Shown: positions 11,246 to 25,279 of the stretch, in pieces
Position numbering within the stretch: the first letter of the stretch is position 1
Layout of the letters: each line of letters begins with the position of its first letter
Source: Aculops lycopersici
Lineage: Eukaryota; Arthropoda; Arachnida; Trombidiformes; Eriophyidae
DNA length: 64,000 bases
Direction of reading: 5' to 3'
NCBI GenBank assembly: GCA_015350385.1
Contig: WNKI01000002.1
Coordinates: 6,985,500-7,049,499, forward strand
Notes under the pieces: model-generated
The model's database searches: none
Told to the model about the DNA's origin: nothing
What the model saw: the letters and a program-made list of their open reading frames with translations, nothing else
Position numbers and translations under genes: made by a program

Positions 11246-14200
11246 AGCGTTTCAGCAGCAATAAGAAGGTAAAAAGAAGCCAAGTTCAAGCTGCGCGAGA
11301 CGGCGGAAGAGAAACAGTAGCCGAGAAACTAAACGTCATCGGCTGCTTCTCCTTCTTCAGTCGTCAAGCCAAAGTTTAGTTTTTAATTTCTAGCATCGGA
11401 TTCGCTTCGGTAAAAACAAACAAGAAATAGACTGGACTTCCCAAAGAGTGGTTCAAAAAAGAGACGAACGAACAGATCCGCTTCCGACCATCATGCATTC
11501 ATCCATCTCGAGCTGTCTCTTTTTTCAAATGAGCAACTCAGGAGGAAAGAACTCGCACTTGCGCGAGCCCAAAATCCAAAGATTCGGCCAGTCGGCTAGT
11601 GTCTTTGTATTTAGTCGAGAAATTACCTTTCTATTTGTTCGTTTGTTTGTTTGTCTGTCTCCATGACTATGTTGTGGACGTGGGTATCACGCTACAACTG
11701 ACAGGTAATATAATGACCACACTTGACTTTCTCGTCTCGCATTTCCTCTTCCTCAAAATCCTAAAAAGTCTCAAAAGTCTCAAGGTCAGTGGGATTATTG
11801 GCGAGCGAGTGGAGAAACTGAAGGCGTGAATGACGTGAATCCCTCTGGATCACATCCAAACCAAAGAGAGCAATCGTATGAGCGACGAGACGATTCAACA
11901 AGTGGGCGTTCCCGCTGCCACATAACCACCGACGGACTCTACCTGTCCGAGAAATTTCACGAGTGGACGTGGCGGTTTGAGGTATGGAGATTTGCATTCC
12001 CCTTGCTTGTGAGAAAACAAGAGATCGAAGAGTTTATTGCTTCAACTTGAATCTCAAATATTAAGCTAGCTCCTCGAAGCGAATTGAATGTAGCAAGCGG
12101 AAACAGAATCGAAAACCAATCGACGCGGCGCCTTATCACTCTCATCGAGAATTCGATCCTCTGCTTTGAATCAGTCAGAGTCGACAGGTGAGAGACACAA
12201 GCTACATTAGCCGCGAGCTGGCCAACTGTTGATTGAGTGAGCCGCTCCACGATGCATTCTAATTATGCGCTAAACTGGAGTAATGCTTATAATCAAGTGA
12301 AGGAAAAGAAAGATTCTTTATTTTGGAATGGAAGAAGTAAACTAAAGCAAAGTAATACAACTGAACCCACATGGTACACAATCGCGAGCGACGAGCTCAA
12401 CTCTAGATCCTTTCAGTCTCTCATCATCCTCAAAAATACGATTCTCTTTCTAATTTCTCGCGTGATCGTGACTTTGTATTGAACTCGCATCAGAATGGCG
12501 GCCAACAAGTGGCGGCGGCAAGATTCCAATTTTGTTTTCTTTTTGCCGCCTTGTTTCTATTCGGATGATTCGTTGATAAAAAACATGCACCAGACAAAGA
12601 GCAAGTCATGTTCCCTCATATTAGATTATATGTAATATACCCGCGCGCTCGCTCACTCTCGACAACTTGTTGCTTCGCATCGGATTGAAGTTCAGTTCTT
12701 ACCTGGACCCTCGAAGTCGGGGGAGGCGAGCAGTCGCCGCTGGTATCGTTGCCACCGATGCCGCGAGCAAGAAATAAAGCGCGCCGGTCGAGCCTGTGGA
12801 GTTTTGCTTGCCTCGTTCCCTCATTGGAGTCGAATTCGGCAAGAGAAGGGGAGGAGGTCGAGTTGGTCAGTTTGGTCGGGCGGCAAACTTGACGCAAATT
12901 TGAAGGTTAAAGACTCGGCGAGTTCATTTTGGCCAACAGTAATTGAGCATCGGCCGTCTCGTAATCAGTGGAACGAGCGATAAAGTAAAACTTTGAAGCA
13001 TTATACATTTTCTGCTGTTGTTGTTGCGTCATCAAAAATAAGAAACTAGAGCGTCAAGAGAAAGGAATAAAAGAATCCCGAGCGCACGAGTTTTTTTGAA
13101 TCCATGCAAGATATCGACGCCAACAGGTTGCCGCGCGGCGATCGATTCAAGTTTATGGGCTTCCATTGTTATTGTTGCTGTTGCTGTTGCTGCTGCTGTT
13201 TTTAGCAGCTCACTGTTTTACCTGCTCTTTTATCTCCTTATAGCAGAGAGAAGAGACGAGTACTTTTATTCAACCAACGCGGCGACTAATTAGCGCTGTT
13301 CATTACTAAATAAAAGGCACCCAAGCAAACTGAAATCAACTCTCGACTTGCGAGTTGCGACCTAATCGAATAACAAGTAAACTGAGCAGTCGGCTAGATG
13401 GCGCCCCAACTTATCTCTCGTGCGTAATCTAAGCCGGCAATTTTTCTCCTATCGGGCCCCAAAAAATTACACAAACTCATCTCTGAACTTGTAGTCGTTG
13501 GTTGGCCGTGAATTGGCCAACAATTTTTGCATCAATTTCACTGCCATCTACATGCTTAGACTCCTCTTCCCCTCGCTGCTCATAGCGCGTAAGCATCGTA
13601 AAGTTGCCCATTCCCATAAAGCCGTGCCCATAAACTTGAGGCTGGAGCAATGAAAAGTGAGCTAGCAGGGGACGAAGGAGAGAGAGAGAGAGAGAGAGAT
13701 GGAGATGACGAGCGAAAAAGAAGAAGAGGAGGACGAGCTACAAGTGGCCATTAAATTGTCTCAGTGAGGGCGACGGCGGTAGTCGGACTTGGTGAGAGAG
13801 AAAGTCGCTTAAGGGCAACAAGTGGCTGTCTGACTTTGCATAGTGGCCAGTGGCTAGTCTGTGCACAAAGCGAAGCGGACTAGAGAAAAATGTACAGGCG
13901 CGCTGCTGAAACTTTCGCTTGCCGGAAGCTCAAGTCTAGAGAAGAAAGTTTTGTTAGCTAGCCAACTAAAAGGAGGGAGAAAGACGACGACGACGATGGA
14001 GAAGAAGGAGAATAAAGAGAAAGAGTATAAAAGTTTTCTCGTGAACGACTGAGATTCTTATCGTCGCCGTCGCCGTCGCCATGCTCGTTTTTCGTGTGAA
14101 GGTCAATTATCGGAAGTCGAGCAAAGCAAATGAGCAATAAGCGAGCTAGTCGAGGAAGGAAGAAGCCACAGGTTGGCTTCAAGTCGGCTGGAAGCGGGCA

Positions 14201-16610
14201 ATTAAGTGGTTTGACTTCAATTCAAATGAATGTGCATGTGTGATGCAACGAGAGCCAACTAGCTCGCAATTTGAACTGGAGCAATGGCAAGTGAGCATCA
14301 GTATCAACGGCAGCAGCATCATCTGGATGCTGGTCAGCGGTTGCGTTAGGAATTTTGTTCCAACTCTAATGTGACCATCGGCGGCAGCCACACGACTTGC
14401 TGCTTCTGCTGCTCCCGCCGCCTCTTGTCTTGGTCCCATCTCTTTTAGTTATCTTATTTTGCGCGCTTAGCTCGCGTGTCAATGCTCAGGTAGCAGCTGA
14501 AACAACAGCAACAACCAACAAGCAAATGGCCACTTTATGTGTCAATGTTTCCCTTGCTCTCTCTTCCCTCTCATGGGCTAACCAATAAACCAGCTGCCTC
14601 TTGGTTCCGAATGAAAACTTTCACTTTTTCTCCTTCTCGTTCTTCTATCTCTTGAGTGGCAACAATGACTGAAAAAAGATAGCTAGCTTAGGCAGCAAAA
14701 GTATGCAGGCAGTTAGCTCGACGGGCAAAAGGCGCACAGGTTGTGCTTACAAGCAAAGCAAATATGAATTCGCCGGCCAATAGGGCAGATAGAGCCACGA
14801 TGCGATCGAGAAAGTAGCGGTTTAAGTGAGTTTGTTTACCTGGTGGTAGCTAGCTAATTGGATCTTTGTCACATCCGCTCATTGAAATCATCTTTTTTCT
14901 GCTTCTCTATCTCTCTTTCTACATCCGCGTGCATCTTCAATTCTTTGAATAGATTGACGGAGTGAAGGGAAAAGAGCGAGAGAGAGAGAGCAAAGCTCAC
15001 CTTTGTGCCTTGCGGCCATCGGTTCGGTTTACTCTAGACTTTCGTTTTAGCCGGAAGATTATGACTAATAACCTTTCGAGCCTCTGTTATTATTAGTGGC
15101 GCTAATTAGTTTTGTGTGGTGGCAGCAGTGAGAGTTAATAATTATGATGAACTGCCTAAAGCTTTTGAGGATATGATTTCCGTTTTGTGAGTCGCCAGTT
15201 GTCGCTGATATTAGTTAGTACAAACATACAAGCATTTGAATAAGAGCTACACACACTCTCAATTATTTTGATCGATTTGTCGTGACTCTCTTCCAAAAGA
15301 AAACCTTGATATCAAAGCAAAGAAAACTAACTCTAATCTCAATTCTGGTGCCCGCTCGTCTCAATCGAACAGGTGGAAGTGGAAGTGAATGTAAAATTAA
15401 ATAAACCAAGAGGAAACCTGCGGTCACTAACTAATTCACCAGCAAAGTTTAATAGGCATTCAGGTGAGTCAACCGCACAAACTGTGGAAGCAAAGTCGCA
15501 ATATATAGCCATATAATATAGCCGACCTGTTGCTAATTAGATCCATCATTTGAGAGGCAACTTTCGCTTTCTTTCGTATCCTAATTGAAGGGAAATTGAG
15601 CGAAATGTGCCCACAAAGCCGCCAGTAACTTTAATGTACTGCACCCTCTCGCTAGGAACCAAACAACAAAAGCGTTAATTTGTGTGTTTTCCGTTAATCT
15701 ATCCGCCGTCAGCATCAGGTGGTAGTCGTGCGCCTGCTGTCTCCTGAGCCCATGTGTGACTCATCCGCTCATTGGAAAATCTCTTTCAGTAGTTGACCCG
15801 AAGTCAGTTAGTTCAACTGAGTGATCGGATTCCATAAATCACCCCTCGCATCAGCCGCCTCCCCCATTTGCCCCCCCCATCTTATCAAACTTTACTTTTG
15901 AGTAGTTATTTGCTAAATGTAACTGTAGCTTAAAGGTGTGATGCCAGCTGACGTTTTGATATGATGACCGACAAGCTAGTTAACTGTAAACTTCTCTCCA
16001 AAAGGTTGGAGAGATTAAATCTCGACGAAGTTGCATGGGCGACGTGCGACATCATTGAGATAACGGCAACGGCGACTTCTACTACGAGGACGACCGAAAA
16101 GTGCAAGTCTCATTCTGCTCACGTAAATCACTTACGAGTTCCTCTTCTCTTGTGGAGCTAAGTGGTTCGAGTTAGTCTCTCGTTGGCTCGTTTCATTCCA
16201 ATTTCTTACCTGAAACCGAGCGAGATGAGCTCTCGCTAATTGGCTTGCACCTGACAGTTGGTTTATCTTGCCATTCAATTCCATAATCCACTCAGCTAAT
16301 GGCTGATACTAGTAAGGCGGCAGCAGCAGCGTCGTCGTTTGCTCGCGAGAGTATCTGCGGCGGTTCTCACCTGCGGCCAAGTCAAGCGGTCACCTGGCTG
16401 TTTGATTTGCTTAGTTGCAGCAGCAGTAGTGGCTGCTGTTACTGCCGCCGCCTTTTCAAGTGGTGGATTTAGTGAGCAGCGCTTGCAGTGGCCGGAACTA
16501 GGAAGGTAACTGCACTCTTTAGTTGCAACCAACAAGAGACTTTTTGCGCCATACAAACAAACTTTTTGAAATTGAGAGAACTAACTTGGAAATTGGCCAC
16601 TCAATTTGAC

Positions 16611-16652
16611 GACGACGACGACGACGACGACGACTACGACGACTACGACGAT
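16611..16652. repeat. (GAC)n trinucleotide repeat
   Basis: GAC run of about 27 bp, continuing imperfectly as GACTAC units. No coding frame supports a poly-Asp or poly-Thr protein here. Confidence 0.85.
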
Positions 16653-17844
16653 GATGACTAGCTCGCCAGAGTCAAAGATTCAGTGACTAGCTTGGCAAAC
16701 AAGAAGCAACACGCCGCCGGCCACCAAGCGAGAGGAACATAACTTGTGCTTACAGCTTTTGGCGACTTCTTCCTTTCAGTTGGGAGTTAAAACACAACCG
16801 CCGGCTAGAAAGTGCCACTTGTTGCACACCGCCACCAGAAAACTCAACAACTGCCACTTGTTGTGGATCCACCACTCTGAGCTCTCCCTTTCACTCTTAC
16901 TCTTACCATCTTCTGTGCACTACTCGGTGATTGATCAATTTGGTTTCGCTCAAACTCAAACTCATCGCCTGGCGTCGTCGGCGTCGTCATCGCCATCGCT
17001 TCTAGCCCTAACGGTAAGGCAGGGCGGCAAAGGCAACAAGTAGGAACAGCGGCAATCTCAAACTGCCGCCGTGACACTTGCCTGCGAGTTTTCGCTTGCT
17101 GTCGCGGCAAAGGTAGTTGGCGTTGACGTTAGTGTTTCTGTTGACGTTATTGTCGTTCCCTTTGCTTGTTGCTGCTTTGGCTGTCGATGTCGTTGTCGTT
17201 GTATTCCCAAGATGCGCCGATCGAATGTGTGATCTACTTGTCGACCGGCCGGCTAGCTAGTTCAGGTGAGCTAAAGCCTAGAGCGCCAAGCCAGCTCCTT
17301 GGGCGGAAAGGGAACCTCTTGTCGTGCCATTGTCGTCGCTGTAGTGGTCGTTGTTGTCCCTTGTCCTCCTCCACCAAGTCGCTCGCCTAGTGCACAGTTA
17401 GCCGTTCGATGGTTGAGTAATTGTGGCTTTCCTCTCCAATTGGCTGCCGCCTATTACTTGCCGCCTCTTGGCGCCACTCAAGTTGCCGTTGAGTTGCCTC
17501 CAAAGCCTCACTTTAGTTTAGTTTTGTGTGGTGCGATGCGGTGCGGTGCGGTGTGGTGTGTCTCAGGAAAGAGGAGAAAGAAGTGAAGAGGATTTACTGA
17601 GCTACTTAACTCAATTGCCACACTCGATGGTCCAGGATGCGAGGCGATGAGTACAGTTCGGTTCAGTTTGAATCGGTTCACTGCAACAGGTTGCCGAGAG
17701 GGGGACACACAACATAACAACGGGCGCTACTTTCACTCGCCACTCGTGGTCTCTTCAAAATGGCCATCTATTCAAAAGCCGTTCAAAAGCCGGCGCAATC
17801 CGTTGAGTTTCACAAGGGGAAGGGTGGAGAGACAGAAAGACATA

Positions 17845-17880
17845 GAGAGNNNNNNNNNNNNNNNNNNNNGAGAGAGAGAG
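17845..17880. other. assembly gap inside (GA)n
   Basis: Twenty Ns at 17850-17869, flanked on both sides by GAGAGA. This is probably an unresolved GA microsatellite of unknown length. Confidence 0.9.
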
Positions 17881-19291
17881 AGGGACCATAAGGCAACAGA
17901 GTAACTTTATCTCCAACTTCAACTCAAACTCGAACGGAATAGACGACAACTGAGACCAACAGCGAGACCGAGACAACGGAAAACTTTCGCTTCAGTTGGC
18001 AAGCCAACTGACGACACACAAGCAGCAAGTTGCCAGTTGAGCAGTCCACTGATCGGATTCTCCTCATCGACTGAATGGGACTTCCCTTTTTTCTCACTTC
18101 CTCAATTGGTCGTCGTCGTCGTCGTTGATCTTCGTCGCCGCAGCGAGCTACAGCAAGTGAGTAGGCAAAAGTAACAAAGTCACTTGTTGCATTGCGTCGC
18201 CTTAGCCCCCTAAACTTGCCGTAAGTCGCCAGTCGATGAATGGGAGAGGAGAGTTGAGGCTAAAGCCGCAACACTGACAATCTTCAGTCGCCCATTCGAC
18301 TGATGAGCCACTTTTTTATATCTCTCTGTGTATCTTTCTAGCATTGGATATGCTACACACAATGAAAACGCGGCATATCCGCTCGCTCGCTCGCTCGGAT
18401 GTCGAGTGTTGCATTCTTGCAAGTAGAAAAACTTTCTTCCCCTTCCCTCCTTGGCTCTCGCTGAGGCAGGCAACAAGTGGCCAGGCAACCTGTTGCTGCC
18501 CACCCCCTGACGCTTGCTTAAACTTGCGCGAACGAAGAAGCGAACCAGAGAGTCAGTCAGTCGGCCAGTCAGCCAGCTAGCTTGCCAAGCGTCGTTTCGA
18601 GAGCCGGCAGAGAGCGGCGGCGATTCGAGCGCGAGTTGCGCGGAGCTTGCGAGTTAGCGAGCAAACGAGCGCCAGCGCTGTAAACAGGGACACACAGACA
18701 CTTGTTGCTGGCACAAGCGCATCTCGTTACGTTGTTAGTTTCAATGATGCAGCAGCAACAGCAGCAGCAGCAGTGGTTGAGATAAGTTGCAAAGCAACTT
18801 GAAAAGTTAGAGGAGCGGTTTTGGTTTGGTTTGGTTGGCAAACGCAATGCAACGCAACGCAAACGAAACGAGCAACGCGAGCCCAACAACTTGAGAGCCA
18901 GACACTGAGAGTTTCCCCCTGGCGCCGTTTCGAATGTCGATGGTGCTGAAGAAATTTTGGTTTTTCTACTTGCGCCAATGAGTCTCTAAATTTTACCCAT
19001 AGCAGCAGCAGCAGCAACATCATCAGTCAAATCAATTCTGCCGTGTTTGTCGCTGATGGCATGAAGAAAGGGAGAGGGAGCAACAAGTGTTTGTTGGTGT
19101 GTGTGTGGTGCGTACATAGCGCGAGTGTTTACCTCGATGTTGAGAAATAACACTCAAGTCAATATAACCAAAACTTCAAGATATCACTCATAGAATCTTA
19201 ATAAAGAAAGAAATAATAATAACTTACTAACCTCGACCAAGCTGTATATTCTACCAACAACCCAAACGCAACAATCATCAAAAGGATCAAG

Positions 19292-19767
19292 ATGAAACTC
19301 TTTGGCCAGCCGCTGGGCAAAGTTTGCAGCCCAAAGGCAATGAAGCAATTAAACGACGCCATCCAAGAGGCGTCGCAATTATCATCAAGTGGCCATTTCA
19401 TATCAAATAAACACAAGCGAATCTCGTCGAGTGCCACCGCGACGGCCATTAGAAAGTTGGCCAGTTTAGATTTGGACGACAATCATCCGGGTAACACAAA
19501 GTTGCAACGAGAGCATCGCCGCCGACTAATGCTCGCCGTTCTACCTGAACCAATCAAACGAATGCTCATAGAACTCTACTTGAAGGCGCCCCAAACTGTG
19601 GGAATCTTTCGCAAGTCTCCAAATGCCAAACATTGCAAGGATTTGCGGGCCAAATTAGAAGCGGATAGCTCGACTTCGGTGGACGAGTTTCAGGTGAACG
19701 TGATCGCGTCAGTGTTGAAGGTAAGTGGATCGAAATCATTCTTTTTGCAATTAACATTATGATTATT

Positions 19768-19805
<38 letters not shown>

Positions 19806-22800
19806 GGTGGTGTTTGTGGTTGTTGTTGTTGTTGTCATTGTTTAACTTCACTACACTCTGCTCTAATTGAGAGATTAAGATTGACAAGTGCATTGTTATT
19901 GTTAGTTGCCAGTTGTATGATTTGTTTGGTGTCTAGTTGTAATATGTGGTGTCGCGTCGTGTAGCGATGTCGCGTTATGTCATCAACCCGATTGATAATT
20001 GCCCATCTTGTCCTCCTAGTCTATCATCGAAATCCTAGCTCAACGTAACCATTTGCAACCTACGACGAGATATTCTCCGACTTCTCACCGTAAACTGTGT
20101 ATACGTTTTGCTGTCCAATTATCGGGTAGTACATGACAGTGGTTCCAGTGTTAAGCACCTCGATTCCTATCCTAATTAGATTGTTTCCGATTCGATGTAA
20201 GTGTTTTGAATTTGCGAGGTAGAGTGTCGTCGTCGTAGTCGTGGTCGTTGTTGTCATCATCGTCATCATTATTATCGTGGTAAATAACGTATCAATCCAT
20301 TAGATTTTAGTCGATTCATGTTCGTGTGGGTGGATGTTTTTGGTTTTGAAGTGAAGTAAGTGAGTAATTGAGCGAGAGGATAAGAGACGATGCTTGATTA
20401 GATGTCTTGTTAGTCTGTTAAAGTCGATCAGCAAAATTAATGTTCATCGTGCTCCTTAAAGTGAATCAAAATTTCAGTTTAGTTAGCTAGTCTAGTTCGA
20501 GTTTTTGGGCGATTCAAAAAGCAATAATAGATCTGATTGCGTATCAAACACACCGACAGGGCAGTAGCTGTTGGATCGAAGTAGCAGTTGTGGTGGTAGT
20601 GGTGGCGATAGAGATTGATGTTGTTGCGCGTCTCGCCCTCGCCCTTTCTTGCCAAGCTAACGAGAGTTGGCTCGTCTCTTGAATATGCTAGGCTAGGCTC
20701 GTGCGCGATGACGGCCATCGATAAATCGACACACAATATTTCAGTGGCAAGCTAGAGGTAGCGAAGGCTAGTTGCGTCCCTTCCACTCTATTAAGTGTGA
20801 CGCCATTTGAAATGAACTAAAGTGAGAAACGACTACCTTCATCGATGAGATGTGTGTTTGTACGACGAAGCTCAGTGTTGAATGCGAACGCGAATGTGAA
20901 TGCAAATCAACAGGTGACAGGGTTCGGGCAACAAGCGGCGAGAAGCAAAGAGGAAAAAGTGAGAGCTTGATGGAGGAAGTGACCGCGATAAGATTATTGT
21001 TCGTCTCTCCAATTTATCGGCTTGCCATTCGCTGTTACGTTGCGTAACTTAACGTTATGTACGAAATACTAGTGGCCAAATGGATGACCACATTGAGGCA
21101 ACAGACACACAATGAAGAATGCAACAGATCGCCGACGACCAGCACCGGTACCGGCGGCATGCAACCCTCTCGCTCACCCACCGAGAGGATAGCATTAGCC
21201 ACTTGTTGTGCTGCTCGCTACTTTTTGGTCTTGCCAATCGGAAGTGGAACTTTTTGCTCATGGTAGTGGTGGTGGTTTCTGTTGTTGTTGTTGTTGTTGC
21301 TGCTGCTCGTATCACTCTTCTTACACAATTTCGGTCTACTTTTCTTTCTTGCAGTTGATGCTGTTGTTGTTGTTATTTTTTCTTTTGCTATTAGCTATCC
21401 GTTAACTTTCTCTCATTCTCTTTTTTCACGCTTTCCCCGGCCGAGGTGTCGAGTCAGCAGCATCGACGCCTCGCTTTTGCACAGTTTGCCCCAGGAAGTC
21501 CCACTGTTTGCCTGCTCTACCAGCCTACCGGCCAGTCAGTCTTCTCATGTCGACAATCGACTTGAAGCAGATCATCTGCTCCAATCATTAGTGTTGATGA
21601 TTTATCGCAAGCACCACCGAGTAACGGAACAGAACTTGAAAAGGCGCAGGTAGCCTGATTTAGTGTAGAGTGGTGTGGTGTTGCATTGCGCCTCGATTGC
21701 TACTCGATCCACTGCGCCAACCGCCGGCCACCACCTGAGGCGAATGAAGCCAACTCCATTAGCTTGCCAGCCAAGCGGCGGAGGCCTCGTTGGCACATAC
21801 ATTACACATCATCGATATGTGTAATGTGTGTATGTGTTTGTGTGAGTCGGTAGTGTCTGGGTGCCGGTGTCGTTGATAGTTGTAACACATTCTGATTTCC
21901 CTCAAGGTGACGGAGTTGCGCTTTGGCAAAAAGTAAGAGTAAGTGAAGAGAGAGGGGGGAAAACAATTAGGACACTTGTTGCGCCGTCAATTTAGATGTC
22001 GATGTCGTAGTTGGCGTGGTCGTCGTCTTCGATGTTGTTGCTTTTGTCGAGGTGATCTATTAAGCTTTCTGCTATGTGCGTAGTGATCTCACACTTTAAG
22101 TCCTATAAGTTGGGGAAAAACCTAGACTCACAATTGTAACTCAATATCCAGCGAGTGACAGTGATTCATTGAGTCTCTTTCCTGAAGTCCAACTGTGCTT
22201 TAGCTAAAACTTGCAACGGGACTTTGCGACGGTCGCAACAACACTGCAGCCGTTTCTGCTGCAACTATCACACCGACTACCTGTTGTTACCCGCGTAGCT
22301 CGCCTGCGCTGCGATCGTTTATTAAGCTCTCGCCCGCTCTACCTGGCGCCAAATTTCTACCTGTGTGTTTGTGCGTGTGCACAAAATTTACGCTCGCAAA
22401 CCCACACAAAAAACTAAACTATCTTGAAAACTTGACCACATACGTCATTCCAAATGAAGAACCCACAAACTAACTGACCATAAACCTCCTCTTACCTGAC
22501 CTTTTCATTTGGAATTGAATGATTACTTGGGATTAAACTCTCGTTCGCATTTGGATTTGGGAACACACAACTCAACTTGGCCATACTAAAAACAACAGGA
22601 ATGGCTTCGCTCGCTTCCAGATTGTCTATTAATGTCGCGTTTGTATCCGCAATGGATCGATGCGGCCAAGTTGATCGAGCCGCTGCATCAGCACAACCAA
22701 ATGCGCCAGCAACATTACGTTGACCAGCACCTGTTGCTAATGTCCACTTTGCAATGCCGCTCTCAGTCGTTGATCCAACAAACTTCTTCCTCCTCTTCTC

Positions 22801-25224
22801 CGTCTTCCTATGGCGACGCTTCAAATGGTTTCCCGGCGAATGCGGAAACTGGCAGAGCGAGTGATTCTCTTGGTGATAACAGAGCCAGCTCAAGGTTGGC
22901 AGAAAGTCCATTGACCGATGGACGTACTAATACTCAGCAGCAAGCTGATACGAAAAAGCATCAGCATCAAGAGCAAAGTAATAACCATATCAGCAACAGT
23001 AACGGCAACAGCAACCAGACTAACAACCAGAACCAAAGCCAAAACAATTGCAACAACCACCGTCAGTCACCTGATAATGTAGCGCGACGCGCTTTATCCT
23101 GCTCAACCATCTCAAAGGCCAACAGTCAGCACAATTTAAATTTGAACCAATCTATCGATGATATAACCGCTCGTTACTTACAGCAGCAACAAAATGGCAA
23201 CAAATCAAGTGATTCCAATGACAAGTGGTCAGAGTTTGCGCTCCAAGAGCGACACTCCGAGTGCCTCAGGATTGTTCGGCAATTACTGGATGCCTTAAAT
23301 GTTAGCAACTTGATAGTACTACGCTCGTTTATTTGTATCCTATGGCACATTCACGAGCAGAGCGAGGAGAACAAAATGTCGGCAAACAATTTGGGCGTTT
23401 GCGTTGGCCAAAGTCTATTAAATGACGAGAATCAACCTGCAAGTGTATTTAGTTTCAATGATTCGTCGTCATCATCGGGATCGTCGTCGGGAGCTACGAC
23501 AACGACAACAAACTCAACCTCATTCTATAATAATAATAATAATAATAGCAACAACTCACCTGCAAGCTCAATGTTATCCCACGCCGGCTCATCCGTTAGC
23601 TCGTCGGCCTTATATAAGCGCCATAGAAGAACCAGATCTCAGTGCCTCCTGTCCTCGACTCTATGGTTAGCAATGAGCCCAAACAACAACAACAACAACA
23701 ACAGCAACAGTAATAATCATAATTATAATAACAATTCGCCAACATCAACAGGTGGCATTGGCATTCGAAAGCGCAACAGCAACCAGTTGCGGTCGACATC
23801 AACCACGGGATCTATGGCCGCCCTGCACCAAGCCGGTTACTTGGACACTAGTGGGGCGCAGGAGACTGCGAAGTATGTGCCAATTTTATTGGCATTTATG
23901 ATTGAGAATGCGCCCGCTCTCTTTGGCGACGATATTGTTTTAATGTTTGATGATGTCGACATTCTAGAGCGCAAGGCGAGAATCCTAGCGGAGCTAAGAC
24001 TCGAGCGCCAGCAACAACAGCACGAGGAGTTGATGGCAACATCATGTCAATCCTCTTCCTCGTCGTCGTCGTCTTCATCTTCTTCGTCTAGCCGTCAAAC
24101 AAATGAACATCAACAGGTGGACATGGTAGACTCGTCAGTGGGAGGCGGTAGCTCCACCTCTATGAGTATAGTTGATAGTAACTCGATTAGTGTATCGAGT
24201 GAAGACGCCAACAATAACAATAACAGCAACTATAACAGCGATAGCAATCATGACGGTAACAAGGAAAACTGCAAAGCTGCCACTTTCACCGATGCAACGG
24301 CTCCTCAAACGGCACCCAGGAAGTTGCTACTGCTGAGAAAATCCTCAGGTGTCAGTTGCACTGGACATGACCAGCCCGACACTTCAATCTCGACATCACC
24401 GACGACAACCTCGTCGTCGCCTTCATTCGGCAGGCTGACAGTTTTGCCACCAGAGAAGCAGATTGCGCAACACAAAATCGAGGTTCATGTTGGTGGTAGA
24501 AATAGTAGTAGTAGTAATGGTAGCAGTATCGAGGGTGGAAACAATGGAAAGGCGGTGAGCAAGGAACGTGAGCAAGAAGTTGATGCTAAAGCCACAACTT
24601 CCATCCTAATAGTCAACTCGTCAGTGCCAAAGACAAAGCATCAGCATCAAAATTTGAGCAGACAGCAAGCGGAAGTGAACACAAGTCCTGCATCTTCGCC
24701 AAGTTCAGGTGTGTCGTCGTCGTCCTCCCCATCCGAGAATCGACTAACAGGTGTTCCAGTGAAACAACAGTTGTCTTCATCATCTTCGCCAAGCTCCGGA
24801 GTCTCAACTAATTTGTCCTCAAGTTCTGGGGTATCGACCAACTCATCTCCAAGTTCGAGCGTCTCCACAAACTCTTCACCTTCGCCGCCACCGGTGGCAT
24901 CGAATGGCGAGCAAAACTCAATGCATCGTGGACCTGGTGGCATGTATCTCAATAATAACCAGTCAAATTGCAATGGTCAATTCCCTCAAAACTACCAGAG
25001 ACCCTCGCTGAGACCTGAGAGATCGCATGTGATGCTATTACGAGATTACTACTTGTCATTGCAACACGAGCAAATGGTTCAACAACAGCGACTCTATGCG
25101 TATCGCAACCAACACAACCAGGGCCAATATCAACAGCAACAACAGACACCTGTTTTGAGACAGCGACCTGAAAGCGGAAACTACACTCTCGGTCGCCAAG
25201 TTGTATCTCTACAACAGCAGCAGC

Positions 25225-25279
<55 letters not shown>

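Larger units (their letters stand above)
6842..19291. other. gene-poor left block, part 2
   Basis: No frame in these 12.4 kb resembles a known protein or shows a convincing exon. The sequence is a patchwork of short words (GCTAGC, TTGGCC, CGACGACGA), microsatellites and many copies of the GCAACARGTKGC word, including 9655-9666, 10388-10399, 10776-10787, 13815-13826, 16814-16825, 17683-17694 and 18470-18481. It may be the regulatory domain or 5' intron of the RhoGAP gene that follows, but no upstream exon can be identified by eye. Confidence 0.55.

Noticed and set aside
21282..21653. 123-codon frame inside the RhoGAP intron with poly-Leu/Val start
   Set aside because: The hydrophobic part is a TTG/CTG repeat. 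The conserved RhoGAP sequence resumes only at 22599, in phase with exon 1, so no exon is needed here.
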